A stretch of 64,000 bases of DNA, from assembly GCA_038245725.1 (NCBI GenBank), contig JBBRSD010000005.1:1-64000 (forward strand). Direction: 5' to 3'. Below are positions 42,917 to 51,103 of this stretch, piece by piece. Within the stretch, counting starts at the first letter, position 1, and each line of letters opens with the position of its first letter. A program made the position numbers and the translations under genes. This DNA comes from JBBRSD01 sp038245725 (GTDB taxonomy: Bacteria; Actinomycetota; Coriobacteriia; Anaerosomatales; JAAXUF01). The notes beneath the pieces are model-generated. The model did no database searches. It was not told the origin of the DNA and saw only the letters and a list, made by a program, of their open reading frames with translations.

Positions 42917-45058
42917 ATGGCGAAGGATCGCACGAAGAGTCAGGCGAAGACGGGGGGCCGTCAAACACCCGTCGTTCAAGCCGAGGAGAGCATGACACTA
43001 GCCAGGCAGATCGCCTGGTGGTCGCTGCTCGCGATGGTGTTCATGGTCCCGATCGCAATGGGCAACTTCACGTGGATCGGCTTCCGCATGCCGATCACCT
43101 ACGACCAGTTCGACATCGTCAAGGTGTTCTTCCAGAGGGTCTTCGGCTTCATCGCGCTCGCGGCCTGGGGCTGGGACATCCTGCTTCGTGGCGGCAAGAT
43201 CCGGCGCACGCCGGTTGACTGGCTCATCCTCGCTTTCTTGGCGTGGGTGGCTGTCTCGGCGGCGTTCTCGATCTCGCCGTGGACCGCGCTGTTCGGCAAG
43301 TACCGCCGCTTTGAAGGACTGTTCTCCTTCATCAACTACGCGGTCATCTACTTCCTCGTCCTCCAGTTCGCGGACCGCCCGTCCAGGGTCCGAACGCTTG
43401 CGACGACGCTCTTCTGGTCGGGATTCATTGTGGCGGGCTACGGCGTCATGCAGTCGCTCGGTGCCGACATCGTCCACTGGGGCACGCTGCCCTTCGAGGC
43501 CAATCGCGCGTTTGCCACGTATGGCAACCCCGACCTTCTCGGCGGGTTCCTGATGTTCTCGGTGCCCATCACCCTCGGGCTCGTGCTCTCCGAGGACAAG
43601 CTGTGGATGCGCCTTGTTTACTGGATCGGTTTCGCAATCAACATGTGGTGCCTCGTCGTCGCCTTCACGCGCGGCGCGTGGATCGGCGCCATCGTGAGCG
43701 TTCCGCTTGTGATCTTCATCGCCTTGCGGCATCGCGCTCAGTTCTTCAAGGTCGACTGGGTTCCGGTGGGGGCGATCGGCGTGCTTGTGGCCGGCATCAT
43801 CGGCGTGAGCTTGAGAAGCACCAACCAGGTCATGAACTTCGCTACCCGCTTCGCGTCGATCCTCGACTTCAGCGGGGGCAGTGGCGGGACGCGCACGGAG
43901 ATCTGGAGTGCGGCTATCAAGGCGGTCGAGGCGCGGCCGATCTTCGGCTTCGGCGCCGACACATTCCGGCTGGTTTTCCCGAAGTACAAGCCGGTGAAGT
44001 ACGTCGCCGACGCCGGCTACCGCTCGGTCGCCGACAACGTGCACGACTACCCGCTGCAGCTTGCCGCCGGCATCGGCATCGTCGGGATGTTGATGTTTTA
44101 TTCCATCTGCGCCTGGGCCGCCATCCGATCGGCTCCGCTCGTGTTCAAGCGCTCAGACGACCACCGGCGCATCCTGTTCGGCGCGATTTGGGCCGCAGCC
44201 GCAGGTTATCTCGTGCAGCTGATGTTCGGCCTCTCAGTCACCGGTAACACCTTCCTGCTGTGGGCGGCGCTTGGTGTCGTGCTCGCGCCGGGTGCCACAG
44301 TGGTCGAGTTCAAGGCACCGACGTGGGGCATCTTCGTAGCCTTCGTCGGCATGGTGCTGGCGGGCTTGGGAATCGGCTACCAGGTCGTGTACGTGCAGGC
44401 CGACCACTCCTACTTGCTCGCGATGATCGCCACTCAGGGCCAAGACCGCGTCGACGCCACTCTGAATGCGGTCAAGCTCAACCCGTACAACGACATGTAC
44501 CTCGCCGAGGTCGGCGTGGCCTATCGGGACCTGATGATCGCTGACCTCCAGGCGGCGCAACAGGCGCAGGCAGCAGGCCAAAGCCCGACGCAGCTCATGA
44601 GCCAGTCCAAGACCGCGTACGAGAGCTCGGTGGCCGCCCTCAACAGGACGATCAACTTCGTGCCGTGGGAGTACGATAACTACGTCTTCCTGACGAGCGT
44701 GCACAACATCGCCGGTCAGGTGTTCGACCGTTCCTACTACAACGAGGCTCTCGCCGTCGGCCTGCGGGGTGTCGCGGTCGAGCAGTACGGCCCGGCAATC
44801 CTGACGGAGGTCGCTCGGGCCTACGACGGTCTCGGCGATCGGACCAAGGCGATCGCGGCTGTTCAGAAGGCGGCCACGATGGATCCCGGCGATACCGATG
44901 CGTGGCTCTTGCTTTCGTCGCTCTACGAGAACGGCGGGGACAAGGCCAAGGCGCTTGATGTCCTCAAGACGTACAGCGCGGCGAGACCCGGCGATACGAA
45001 TGTCGCTGCGAGCATCGCGCGTCTCGAAGCAAGCGCGACAACGACTCCCAAGAAGTAG
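42917..45058 (+). CDS. O-antigen ligase/polymerase-like membrane protein with TPR tail
   Basis: A 713-residue protein with about twelve transmembrane helices (residues ~35-495) and a Wzy/WaaL-type core. The core has FATYGNPDLLGGFLMF, then VVAFTRGAWIGAIVS, and GGTRTEIWSAAIKAVEARPIFGFGADTFRLVFPKY with a following histidine (VADNVHDYPLQL). The C-terminal ~210 residues are helical TPR-like repeats (ALAVGLRGVAVEQYGPAILTEVARAYDGLGDRTKAIAAVQKAATMDPGDTDAWLLLSSLYENGG). It polymerises or ligates lipid-linked glycan at the outer face of the membrane. It is the last gene before the strong hairpin. Confidence 0.87.
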   Translation: MAKDRTKSQAKTGGRQTPVVQAEESMTLARQIAWWSLLAMVFMVPIAMGNFTWIGFRMPITYDQFDIVKVFFQRVFGFIALAAWGWDILLRGGKIRRTPVDWLILAFLAWVAVSAAFSISPWTALFGKYRRFEGLFSFINYAVIYFLVLQFADRPSRVRTLATTLFWSGFIVAGYGVMQSLGADIVHWGTLPFEANRAFATYGNPDLLGGFLMFSVPITLGLVLSEDKLWMRLVYWIGFAINMWCLVVAFTRGAWIGAIVSVPLVIFIALRHRAQFFKVDWVPVGAIGVLVAGIIGVSLRSTNQVMNFATRFASILDFSGGSGGTRTEIWSAAIKAVEARPIFGFGADTFRLVFPKYKPVKYVADAGYRSVADNVHDYPLQLAAGIGIVGMLMFYSICAWAAIRSAPLVFKRSDDHRRILFGAIWAAAAGYLVQLMFGLSVTGNTFLLWAALGVVLAPGATVVEFKAPTWGIFVAFVGMVLAGLGIGYQVVYVQADHSYLLAMIATQGQDRVDATLNAVKLNPYNDMYLAEVGVAYRDLMIADLQAAQQAQAAGQSPTQLMSQSKTAYESSVAALNRTINFVPWEYDNYVFLTSVHNIAGQVFDRSYYNEALAVGLRGVAVEQYGPAILTEVARAYDGLGDRTKAIAAVQKAATMDPGDTDAWLLLSSLYENGGDKAKALDVLKTYSAARPGDTNVAASIARLEASATTTPKK

Positions 45059-45064
45059 CGCAGC

Positions 45065-45096
45065 GGTGAGGCCGGCTCTCGGGAGCCGGCCTCACC
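45065..45096 (+). terminator. Terminator of the second glycan block
   Basis: A perfect 14-bp stem (GGTGAGGCCGGCTC / GAGCCGGCCTCACC) closed by a TCGG tetraloop, starting seven bases after the ligase stop. No long T-tract follows, but the stem is the strongest in the window. Confidence 0.85.
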
Positions 45097-45273
45097 GACT
45101 GTGACGTTCATGCGAAGAAGGCCCTTACCTGCGCATCCGCATGTAATAATCCTTATGGCACGCAAAGTGCGTTCATGCTAAATAACTATGGTGCCGCGCA
45201 GGATGGCCTCGGCCTCCAATGCCATCAAGGTGTGGGCGTGGGCTCAATGACCTCGAACTGAAGGATAGGGTGG

Positions 45274-46470
45274 ATGGCGGGCATCTCGTTTGGCGGTTTC
45301 AAGGATCCGATTCGACGCCCGCGATACATCATCTGGGTCGCTGTCGCCGTTCTCACAGCCGTCGCGGTCATGATTCCGGTCCTCGGGGTGACTTCCACCC
45401 GGTGGTTCTGCACCAACGGGTGCCACAAGGTGCAAGACGACACGATCAAGGCCTACCAGCACTCGAGCCACGCCAACATCAGCTGCATGGCGTGTCATAT
45501 GCCGGTCAACGCGAATCCGGTCGTCTTCATGATGCACAAGGTCGAGGCGCTGGGGGAGCTGTATCTGACTCTCACTAACAAGTTCCCGTTGCCGCTCAAT
45601 GGCGAAGACGAAGTCTCGCTCACCATGAAGTCGGTCCAGTGCAACCAATGCCATGACGAGTCCAAGCGAAACGTGACGCCGGATTCCGGCCTCAAGATGG
45701 ACCACGCGGCTCACTCGAAGGGCGGCGTGGACTGCACGATCTGCCACAACCGCATCGCGCACAAGGAAGATTTCGACCTCGCACTCAAGCAGCCGGCCAC
45801 GCGTGAGCCGAACCTCAAGCACGAGAACTTCATGCTGATGACCGCTTGCTTCCGGTGTCACACGCAGGACTACGCGAACTCCAGCAAGCCCTCCGGTACC
45901 TGCGAGACGTGCCACACGCCACTCTTCCAACTCAAGCCGGCCAGCCACCTCCAGACCGGCTTCTTCCCCAAAGGTCACGGACGGCTTGGTGCCGATGAAG
46001 ACAGCCGCACCATCAGAGCGACCGGGATCTCGTGGCTCAACGGCGCCGAGACGTCGGGCGCCGCGGTGCTCGAGAACGCATCGAGCGCGAGCAAGAAGAA
46101 CGAGACACTCGGGCAGTCGCTTCCGAAGGCCGCGTCGATCAACGCCTGCTCCACGTGCCACAAGCGGCAGTTCTGCATCGACTGCCATGGCGGACTGACC
46201 ATGCCGCATCCGCAGGACTGGAGCCAGAAGCACGGTGCGTTCGGTGCGAAGAATCGCCAGACGTGCCAGAAATGCCACGGCACCGGAACGACCGCATGCG
46301 ACACCTGCCACCACGGCGTGGAAGTCAGCTACCAGTACGATCCGTCGATCCCGTGGCGTAAGCAGCACCCGGCGGCGGTCAAGATCGTCGGTCCGGCCGG
46401 CTGCTTGAAGTGTCACACGCCCACGTATTGTGCGCTGTGCCACGTCAACGGAGGCGTTCCACCGAAGTAA
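45274..46470 (+). CDS. Membrane-anchored multiheme cytochrome c (twelve heme motifs), NapC/NirT-like N-terminus
   Basis: A 398-residue cytochrome. One N-terminal helix (about residues 20-40, IIWVAVAVLTAVAVMIPVLG) would anchor it, with the rest outside. Eleven CXXCH motifs are seen: CMACH, CNQCH, CTICH, CFRCH, CETCH, CSTCH, CIDCH, CQKCH, CDTCH, CLKCH and CALCH. An additional first motif, CTNGCH (residues 46-51), has three residues between the cysteines. The N-terminal part resembles quinol-oxidising NapC/NrfH proteins. A role in passing electrons from menaquinol to an outside acceptor is inferred. No dedicated terminal reductase lies beside it. Confidence 0.9.
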   Translation: MAGISFGGFKDPIRRPRYIIWVAVAVLTAVAVMIPVLGVTSTRWFCTNGCHKVQDDTIKAYQHSSHANISCMACHMPVNANPVVFMMHKVEALGELYLTLTNKFPLPLNGEDEVSLTMKSVQCNQCHDESKRNVTPDSGLKMDHAAHSKGGVDCTICHNRIAHKEDFDLALKQPATREPNLKHENFMLMTACFRCHTQDYANSSKPSGTCETCHTPLFQLKPASHLQTGFFPKGHGRLGADEDSRTIRATGISWLNGAETSGAAVLENASSASKKNETLGQSLPKAASINACSTCHKRQFCIDCHGGLTMPHPQDWSQKHGAFGAKNRQTCQKCHGTGTTACDTCHHGVEVSYQYDPSIPWRKQHPAAVKIVGPAGCLKCHTPTYCALCHVNGGVPPK

Positions 46471-46472
46471 CA

Positions 46473-46676
46473 TCGCAGTCGACCGCCGCCGACAAGACCG
46501 AGCTGAACTGGCCGCACGCCGGCTACCTCAGGGACGTCGCTGCGGGCGCGGGTTTGTTCGTACGCGAGAATGTCGCTAGTCTTCTGGGAGCCGGACGCGG
46601 TATCGTCGCGCCAGCCGTGTCCGATCAGTACCCGCTCGTCACCCCGGTGCCCGAGTGCGAACCGACGAAAGCGTGA
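46473..46676 (+). other. Possible small coding remnant between the cytochrome and ubiE
   Basis: One frame in this gap reads with protein-like composition (ADKTELNWPHAGYLRDVAAG, then a GLFVRENVASLL stretch) and ends at TGA 46674-46676. No ATG, GTG or TTG with a ribosome binding site opens it; the only in-frame start-like codons lie inside the cytochrome gene. It may be a remnant, a short unrecognised gene or chance. Confidence 0.2.
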
Positions 46677-46684
46677 GAAGCGCC

Positions 46685-47407
46685 ATGACGCAGACAGATC
46701 CCGTCCCCGGGCATCCCACCGCAGAACGCGTGAGCGGGATCTTCTCCACGATCGCGGACCGCTACGACGTCTTCAACGCGATGGCCAGTCTCGGGATCGA
46801 CCGCGGTTGGCGGCGCGACCTCGTGCGGGCTGCGCACCTCTCACCCAGCTCCCGCGTGCTCGATCTGGCCTCCGGCACCGGTGACGTCGCGTTCGCCGTG
46901 GCCAACCTCGGCCGTCCCGCCGAGGTCGTCGCGACCGACTTCGTGCCCGAGATGCTCGCCGTCGCCGAGAAGAAGGCTGCCGAGCATCCGCCAGCGGTGC
47001 CGGTATCGTTCTCGCTCGCCGATGCACAGGCGCTGCCCTTCGACGACGACAGCTTCGACGTCGTCACCGTCGCCTTCGGCGTCCGCAACTTCCCTGACCG
47101 CGAGGCCAACTTCCGAGAAGTGCTTCGCGTGCTCAGGTCCGGCGGACGCTACATCATCCTCGAGTTCTCCCGCCCGAACTTCGCACCGTGGCGCGGCGTG
47201 TACCACCTGTACCTGCGCCACGCGATTCCCGCGATCGGTGCCGCACTTACGGGCGACCGTGACGGCTTCGTCTACCTCAACGACTCGATTCGGCAGTTCC
47301 CCGCGCAGGCGCAGCTCGCCGCCGAGCTGAGGCGTGCTGGTTTCACCACCATCAGCTGGAAGGACCTCTCCGGAGGCGTCGTGGCACTGCACACCGCGGT
47401 CAAGTAA
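46685..47407 (+). CDS. ubiE: Demethylmenaquinone methyltransferase (UbiE/MenG)
   Basis: A 240-residue class I methyltransferase: RVSGIFSTIADRYDVFNAMASLGIDRGWRRDLVRAA, the SAM loop VLDLASGTGDVAFAVA, VATDFVPEML, DAQALPFDDDSFDVVTVAFGVRNFPDREANFREVLRVLRSGGRYIILEFSRP, and the YHLYLRHAIPAIGAALTGDRDGFVYLNDSIRQFP signature of UbiE. It makes menaquinone from demethylmenaquinone. ATG 46685 is preferred to the upstream ATG-like codon at 46655. Its neighbour to the left is a quinol-linked cytochrome and to the right an amidohydrolase possibly in the futalosine pathway. Confidence 0.92.
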   Translation: MTQTDPVPGHPTAERVSGIFSTIADRYDVFNAMASLGIDRGWRRDLVRAAHLSPSSRVLDLASGTGDVAFAVANLGRPAEVVATDFVPEMLAVAEKKAAEHPPAVPVSFSLADAQALPFDDDSFDVVTVAFGVRNFPDREANFREVLRVLRSGGRYIILEFSRPNFAPWRGVYHLYLRHAIPAIGAALTGDRDGFVYLNDSIRQFPAQAQLAAELRRAGFTTISWKDLSGGVVALHTAVK

Positions 47408-47452
47408 CCCGGCATCGCGGGCCCCGCCGGTTCCGCGCCGAGACGCCTGCGG

Positions 47453-47458
47453 TAGAAT
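47453..47458 (+). promoter_or_regulatory. -10 element TAGAAT before the amidohydrolase
   Basis: TAGAAT lies 30 bases before ATG 47489, with a weak TTCCGC about 17 bases further upstream. The gene also has an excellent ribosome binding site (CCGGAGGAA). Confidence 0.4.
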
Positions 47459-47488
47459 CGGCGTGAGTCATCAGACCCGGAGGAATCC

Positions 47489-48835
47489 ATGCTGCTCACC
47501 GCGCGCTACGTGCTACCTGTGTCAACGCCACACATCGAGAACGGTGCCGTCCTCGTTCGCGGCGACAAGATTGTCGAGATCGGCGACTTCGAGCACCTGC
47601 GCGCGCTCCATCCCGACGAGCCGGTTCGGGACTTCGGCCTCGCGACGCTCATGCCAGGCTTCATCGACCTGCACACCCACCTCGAGTACTCGGCGATGCG
47701 CGGCCTCGTCGACGACCTGCCCTACTCGGAGTGGAAGCTTCAGCTCATGCAGAAGGAACGGCGGTTCTCGAGCCAGGACTGGGACGACTCCGCGCTTCTC
47801 GGCGGGCTCGAGGCGCTTCAATCCGGCATCACGACGATCGCCGACATCACGCGCACCGGCGCTTCGGGCCACGCCGCACAGGCGATCGGGTTGCGCGCAC
47901 TGATCTACCGAGAAGTCGCGACTATGGAGAAATCGCTGGTCGCGCCAGTCATGTCGCAAGCCGCCGAGGATATCGAGGCATGGCGCGCGACGACCGATTC
48001 GAACCGCGTCACAGTCGGCATCGCTGCGCACGCGCCGTACTCGTGCCACCCGGAGCTCTTCCGCCGGGTCGCGGACTACGCGATGGATGGCACTCCGGCC
48101 GCAATCCACCTGGCGGGCAGCCGAGAGGAGCACGACTTCGTCAAGTACGGCTCGTCGATGCTCGGCACCCTCGTCCGCGACACCTATGACGCTCACGCGC
48201 CCGGCTGGCTTCCCACCGGGGTGAGCCCCGTGCGCTACGTGCTCCAGTGGGGTCTGTTCGACGTGCCCAACCTTCTCGGCGTGCACTGCACGCAGGTCGA
48301 CGATGACGACATCGAGGTCCTCGCGGATCACGACGTCGCGGTCGCGCACTGCCCGCGATGTGAGGCAAAGCTCGGTATGGGCATCGCTCCGCTCGAGAAG
48401 TTGTTGCGGGCCGGCCTGCGCGTGGGGCTCGGTACCGACTCGCCCGCCGCGTCCAACTCGATGGACGTGTTCGAGGAGATGCGCATCGGGCTGCTGTTGC
48501 AGCGCGCGGTTCTCGGCGAGGAGCGGTTCATGAACGCCCGGCAGTTCGTCAAGATGGCGACGCTCGATGCCGCGCGGGCGATCAAGATGGACGACGTCAT
48601 CGGCTCGCTCGAGCCCGGCAAGCAGGCAGACATCGTCGCGGTCGACCTCTCCAAGTCGCACCAGATCCCGACGCACCATCCGTACAGCACGCTCGTTCAC
48701 ACCGCAAACCAGGAAAACGTGCTAGCGACGATGATCGCCGGCGAGATCGTCTACGAGGCCCGAGAGTGGCGCCATGCGGACCACGTCCGGATCTACGCGC
48801 GCGCCGAGGAGATGCGGATGAAGCTTCGAAGCTAG
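47489..48835 (+). CDS. Amidohydrolase, Atz/Trz family; candidate aminodeoxyfutalosine deaminase
   Basis: A 448-residue metal-dependent amidohydrolase. The HxH motif is in PGFIDLHTHLEYSAMRG, further metal ligands are in AAIHLAGSREEH and GVHCTQVDDDDIEVLADHD, and the aspartate is in GLGTDSPAASNSMDVFEEMRIGL. C-terminal GSLEPGKQADIVAVDL is typical of the family. Relatives deaminate adenosine-like compounds (MTA/SAH deaminase, MqnX). Next to ubiE, aminodeoxyfutalosine deamination for menaquinone synthesis is plausible, but this is inference from position. Start ATG 47489 has CCGGAGGAA upstream. Confidence 0.83.
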   Translation: MLLTARYVLPVSTPHIENGAVLVRGDKIVEIGDFEHLRALHPDEPVRDFGLATLMPGFIDLHTHLEYSAMRGLVDDLPYSEWKLQLMQKERRFSSQDWDDSALLGGLEALQSGITTIADITRTGASGHAAQAIGLRALIYREVATMEKSLVAPVMSQAAEDIEAWRATTDSNRVTVGIAAHAPYSCHPELFRRVADYAMDGTPAAIHLAGSREEHDFVKYGSSMLGTLVRDTYDAHAPGWLPTGVSPVRYVLQWGLFDVPNLLGVHCTQVDDDDIEVLADHDVAVAHCPRCEAKLGMGIAPLEKLLRAGLRVGLGTDSPAASNSMDVFEEMRIGLLLQRAVLGEERFMNARQFVKMATLDAARAIKMDDVIGSLEPGKQADIVAVDLSKSHQIPTHHPYSTLVHTANQENVLATMIAGEIVYEAREWRHADHVRIYARAEEMRMKLRS

Positions 48836-48917
48836 CCGCTCGTTCGGGCCGAAGATGTGCTTGAGGGCTCGGCGTCAACGGCTAAGGATGCTTCACTGTT
48901 CGTGCATACCTGCGTGA

Positions 48918-48923
48918 TATACT
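48918..48923 (+). promoter_or_regulatory. -10 element TATACT before a small membrane protein gene
   Basis: TATACT lies 69 bases before GTG 48993. TTCACT at 48892-48897 is spaced about 20 bases away, longer than ideal for a -35. Confidence 0.4.
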
Positions 48924-48992
48924 ACGCGCGCTCGACACACGCTTGGACACGAGTGCAGCCGGTGCACTCGCGAGAACACAGGAGGATTGAAC

Positions 48993-49361
48993 GTGAGCGA
49001 TCAGGACTTCTTCTTCGACGAGGACGAGAAGCCGGCCGCCAAGGCCGCAGCTAAGTCAGGCGCCAAGTCAGGTGGGAAATCAGGTGCCAAGAAAAGTACC
49101 GCTCCGGCGAAGGCCGACGCTCCTGCGCCTCGTGCATCCGCGCCCGCGCCTGAGCCGAATATCGCGCTGACTGTCACGATCCTCGTCGGCATCATCGGTC
49201 TTCTGCTTGGCGTCGTCATCGGCCTGTTCGTGGGCAAGAGCATGGCGGTTCCGTCCATCACCGCGACCACGACCTCGGCGCCGCAGCTCACGCCGCAGCA
49301 ACTGAGTGCGGGCACGCTTCCTTCCGGCCATCCCAGCGTCAACGCGACGGCCGGCAAGTAA
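48993..49361 (+). CDS. Small single-pass membrane protein, unknown
   Basis: A 122-residue protein I do not recognise. It starts with an acidic, aromatic motif (SDQDFFFDEDEKP), continues with a low-complexity Ala/Lys/Gly segment (residues ~16-45), then one long hydrophobic helix (about 58-85, ALTVTILVGIIGLLLGVVIGLFVG) and a Thr/Ser/Pro-rich tail. GTG 48993 has AGGAGG seven bases upstream. It sits just before a gene for a TPR membrane protein of similar layout, so the two may act together at the membrane. Confidence 0.7.
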   Translation: MSDQDFFFDEDEKPAAKAAAKSGAKSGGKSGAKKSTAPAKADAPAPRASAPAPEPNIALTVTILVGIIGLLLGVVIGLFVGKSMAVPSITATTTSAPQLTPQQLSAGTLPSGHPSVNATAGK

Positions 49362-49374
49362 TCACTACGGTACT

Positions 49375-49411
49375 GCGGGCCCGGTCCGGTCTGAGGGCCG
49401 GCCGGGCTCGC
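49375..49411 (+). terminator. GC-rich hairpin with short T-rich tail
   Basis: GCGGGCCCGGTCCGG (49375-49389) pairs with CCGGCCGGGCTCGC (49398-49411) with one bulge and one wobble, followed by TTTCT. It fits an intrinsic terminator for the small membrane protein gene. Confidence 0.65.
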
Positions 49412-49444
49412 TTTCTGTGAGTCACATCCACGAGGAGGGGACCG

Positions 49445-50224
49445 ATGGCCAAGAAGCCATCTTCACGAGGGAAGGTAAACCGTAGGCCTGTCGATCAGTC
49501 GGCGGCCAAAGGCGGCGGCATCATGTCGATCAACAAGTCGCACACGTCGCCGTTCATGAAGGTCGTATTGATCGTGATCATCATCTCCATGATCACGCTC
49601 TTCCTGGCCGGTGGCATCGCAGGCTTCGTGGACCTGTTCAAGGCGCAGCCGAAGGCCGCCACCGTCGATCCCATCATCGCCGCGAAGAACCAGTTCGAGC
49701 CGCGTGCTCAAGCCTTCGCGAATGCGCTCGCGAGCTCGCCTGCGAGCTACACGCTTCTCGTCAATCTGGGCAACACACGTTATGACTACGCGGTGACGCT
49801 CCTGCAGCTGGTCAGCAAGGGGACGACCAGTGCGATGCTGCCAGCCGTTCAGCAGTGGACAGCGGCACGCGATGCGTTCGGGAAGGCCTACAAGATCAAG
49901 AAGACCGATTTGAAGGTCGGCGTCGACTACTCGGTCGCTACCTTCTACAGCGGGGACACCACACAGGCTGTCAAGATCGTATCGGGCGTCATCAAGCAGG
50001 ACCCGAAGTTCGCCCCTGCGTACTTCAACCTCGGCATCTTCTACGACGCTCAGGGCGACGTGCTCAGCGCGATCGTTGCGTACCAGACCTACGTGACTCT
50101 GGACCCGAAGGGTCAGTCAGGAGATCCGTCCTACGCGAAGCGGCGCATCTCGTCTTTGGAGAGCACGTCGGCAATCGGCGGAGGCGCGACGATCGCGACA
50201 GGCACTGCCACGTCCACACCGTAG
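49445..50224 (+). CDS. Membrane-anchored TPR-repeat protein
   Basis: A 259-residue protein with a basic N-terminus, one transmembrane helix (about residues 38-62, MKVVLIVIIISMITLFLAGGIAGF) and an outward C-terminal domain containing TPR-like repeats (VDYSVATFYSGDTTQAVKIVSGVIKQDPKFAPAYFNLGIFYDAQGDVLSAIVAYQTYVTLDP). GAGGAGGGG precedes the ATG. TPRs mediate protein contacts; no partner is identifiable. The preceding small membrane protein may be one. Confidence 0.8.
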   Translation: MAKKPSSRGKVNRRPVDQSAAKGGGIMSINKSHTSPFMKVVLIVIIISMITLFLAGGIAGFVDLFKAQPKAATVDPIIAAKNQFEPRAQAFANALASSPASYTLLVNLGNTRYDYAVTLLQLVSKGTTSAMLPAVQQWTAARDAFGKAYKIKKTDLKVGVDYSVATFYSGDTTQAVKIVSGVIKQDPKFAPAYFNLGIFYDAQGDVLSAIVAYQTYVTLDPKGQSGDPSYAKRRISSLESTSAIGGGATIATGTATSTP

Positions 50225-50250
50225 CTGCGCGTTATCGTGATGCAAGCCAA

Positions 50251-50272
50251 CGGGCGCCCCTTGGGGCGCCCG
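50251..50272. terminator. Bidirectional terminator hairpin
   Basis: A perfect 10-bp stem CGGGCGCCCC-TT-GGGGCGCCCG lies between the convergent TPR gene (+) and STAS gene (-), followed by CTTTGGTT on the + strand. Confidence 0.8.
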
Positions 50273-50298
50273 CTTTGGTTACTCCTTGCGAGGTCGGT

Positions 50299-50649
50299 TC
50301 ACTCCGATTCGATGCCAAGGATCTGATGCGCCTGCTTCATCGAGTCCGCCGTTGAAAAGATGCCGTTGAGGCGGGTGAGCGACAGTATGTTGTCGACGGT
50401 ATCGTTCGTCACGAGGACCAGCTTTCCACCTTCCGCTCCGTACTCTTTGGCGAGCGAGAGCAGCAATCCAAGCCCCGAGCTGTCGAGATACTCCAAACCG
50501 GAGAGGTCGACAACGGTAGCCGGCGGGGCCGCGCTCAGAATACGGTCGATGTTCATTCGGAATCCGGCGCATTCGCCATAGTCGAGGTCCCCTAGCACGG
50601 TGAGCGTCCAGTGCCCCGCGGCCTCTTCAACATCCATTGTGAGAGCCAT
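50299..50649 (-). CDS. STAS-domain protein, anti-sigma factor antagonist-like
   Basis: A 116-residue STAS protein: WTLTVLGDLDYGECAGFRMNIDRIL, then VVDLSGLEYLDSSGLGLLLSLAKEYG, where the DSSG serine is the usual phosphorylation site, and KLVLVTNDTVDNILSLTRLNGIF. Such proteins bind anti-sigma kinases in partner-switching. The start at 50649 has GGAGGAAGG just upstream; a longer frame from 50691 is open but lacks a site. No kinase or sigma factor gene is adjacent. It is divergent from a second STAS gene. Confidence 0.85.
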   Translation of the reverse strand: MALTMDVEEAAGHWTLTVLGDLDYGECAGFRMNIDRILSAAPPATVVDLSGLEYLDSSGLGLLLSLAKEYGAEGGKLVLVTNDTVDNILSLTRLNGIFSTADSMKQAHQILGIESE

Positions 50650-50721
50650 GCGCTTCCTTCCTCCAGCCCAGCTCACACAGTAGGTACCCAATGCCGCGGG
50701 TCCTGGCGCCCCCGTCTGGGG

Positions 50722-50727
50722 TACAAT
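50722..50727 (+). promoter_or_regulatory. -10 element TACAAT before the second STAS gene
   Basis: TACAAT lies 40 bases before ATG 50768 in the divergent intergenic region; no clear -35. Confidence 0.35.
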
Positions 50728-50767
50728 CCGAGCATCGTCTCACGGGCAGAAAGGATCGGGTCGCCAC

Positions 50768-51103
50768 ATGGAACTCGACATCCAGACCGAGCGGCATCCC
50801 AAGCAGTGCGAGGTGACCCTTCGCGGAGAGATCGACGTCTACACCGCACCGAAGCTCAAAGAGGAGCTCGTCGCAGTGATCGAAGGCGGCTGCGCGAACA
50901 TAGTGGTCGACCTGCATGGCGTGACCTTCATCGACAGCTCCGGTCTAGGCGTGCTCGTCAGCGCGCTGCGCAGGGCCCGTGAGCGCGATGGCGCTGTTCG
51001 GGTGGTGTGTGAGCGCGAGAACATACTCAAGATCTTCCGCATCACCGGTCTGGATAAGGTCTTCCCGCTCTTCTCAGACATCGCCGAGGCGCGCCAGTTC
51101 TAG
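50768..51103 (+). CDS. STAS-domain anti-sigma factor antagonist (RsbV/SpoIIAA-like)
   Basis: A 111-residue STAS protein: CEVTLRGEIDVYTAPKLKEELVAVIEGG, IVVDLHGVTFIDSSGLGVLVSALRRARERDGAVRVVCERENILKIFRITGLDKVFPLF. Sequence order and length match RsbV-type antagonists, with the phosphorylatable serine in DSSG. It would release a sigma factor from an anti-sigma kinase when unphosphorylated. The partners are not in this window. Confidence 0.9.
   Translation: MELDIQTERHPKQCEVTLRGEIDVYTAPKLKEELVAVIEGGCANIVVDLHGVTFIDSSGLGVLVSALRRARERDGAVRVVCERENILKIFRITGLDKVFPLFSDIAEARQF

Noticed and set aside
40029..42998. A 989-codon open frame on the minus strand across the phosphohexomutase, glycosyltransferase and sugar transferase genes
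   Set aside because: It is antisense to three well-recognised genes and its Arg/His/Asp/Val-rich composition is what GC-rich codon bias produces on the opposite strand; no domain is seen.
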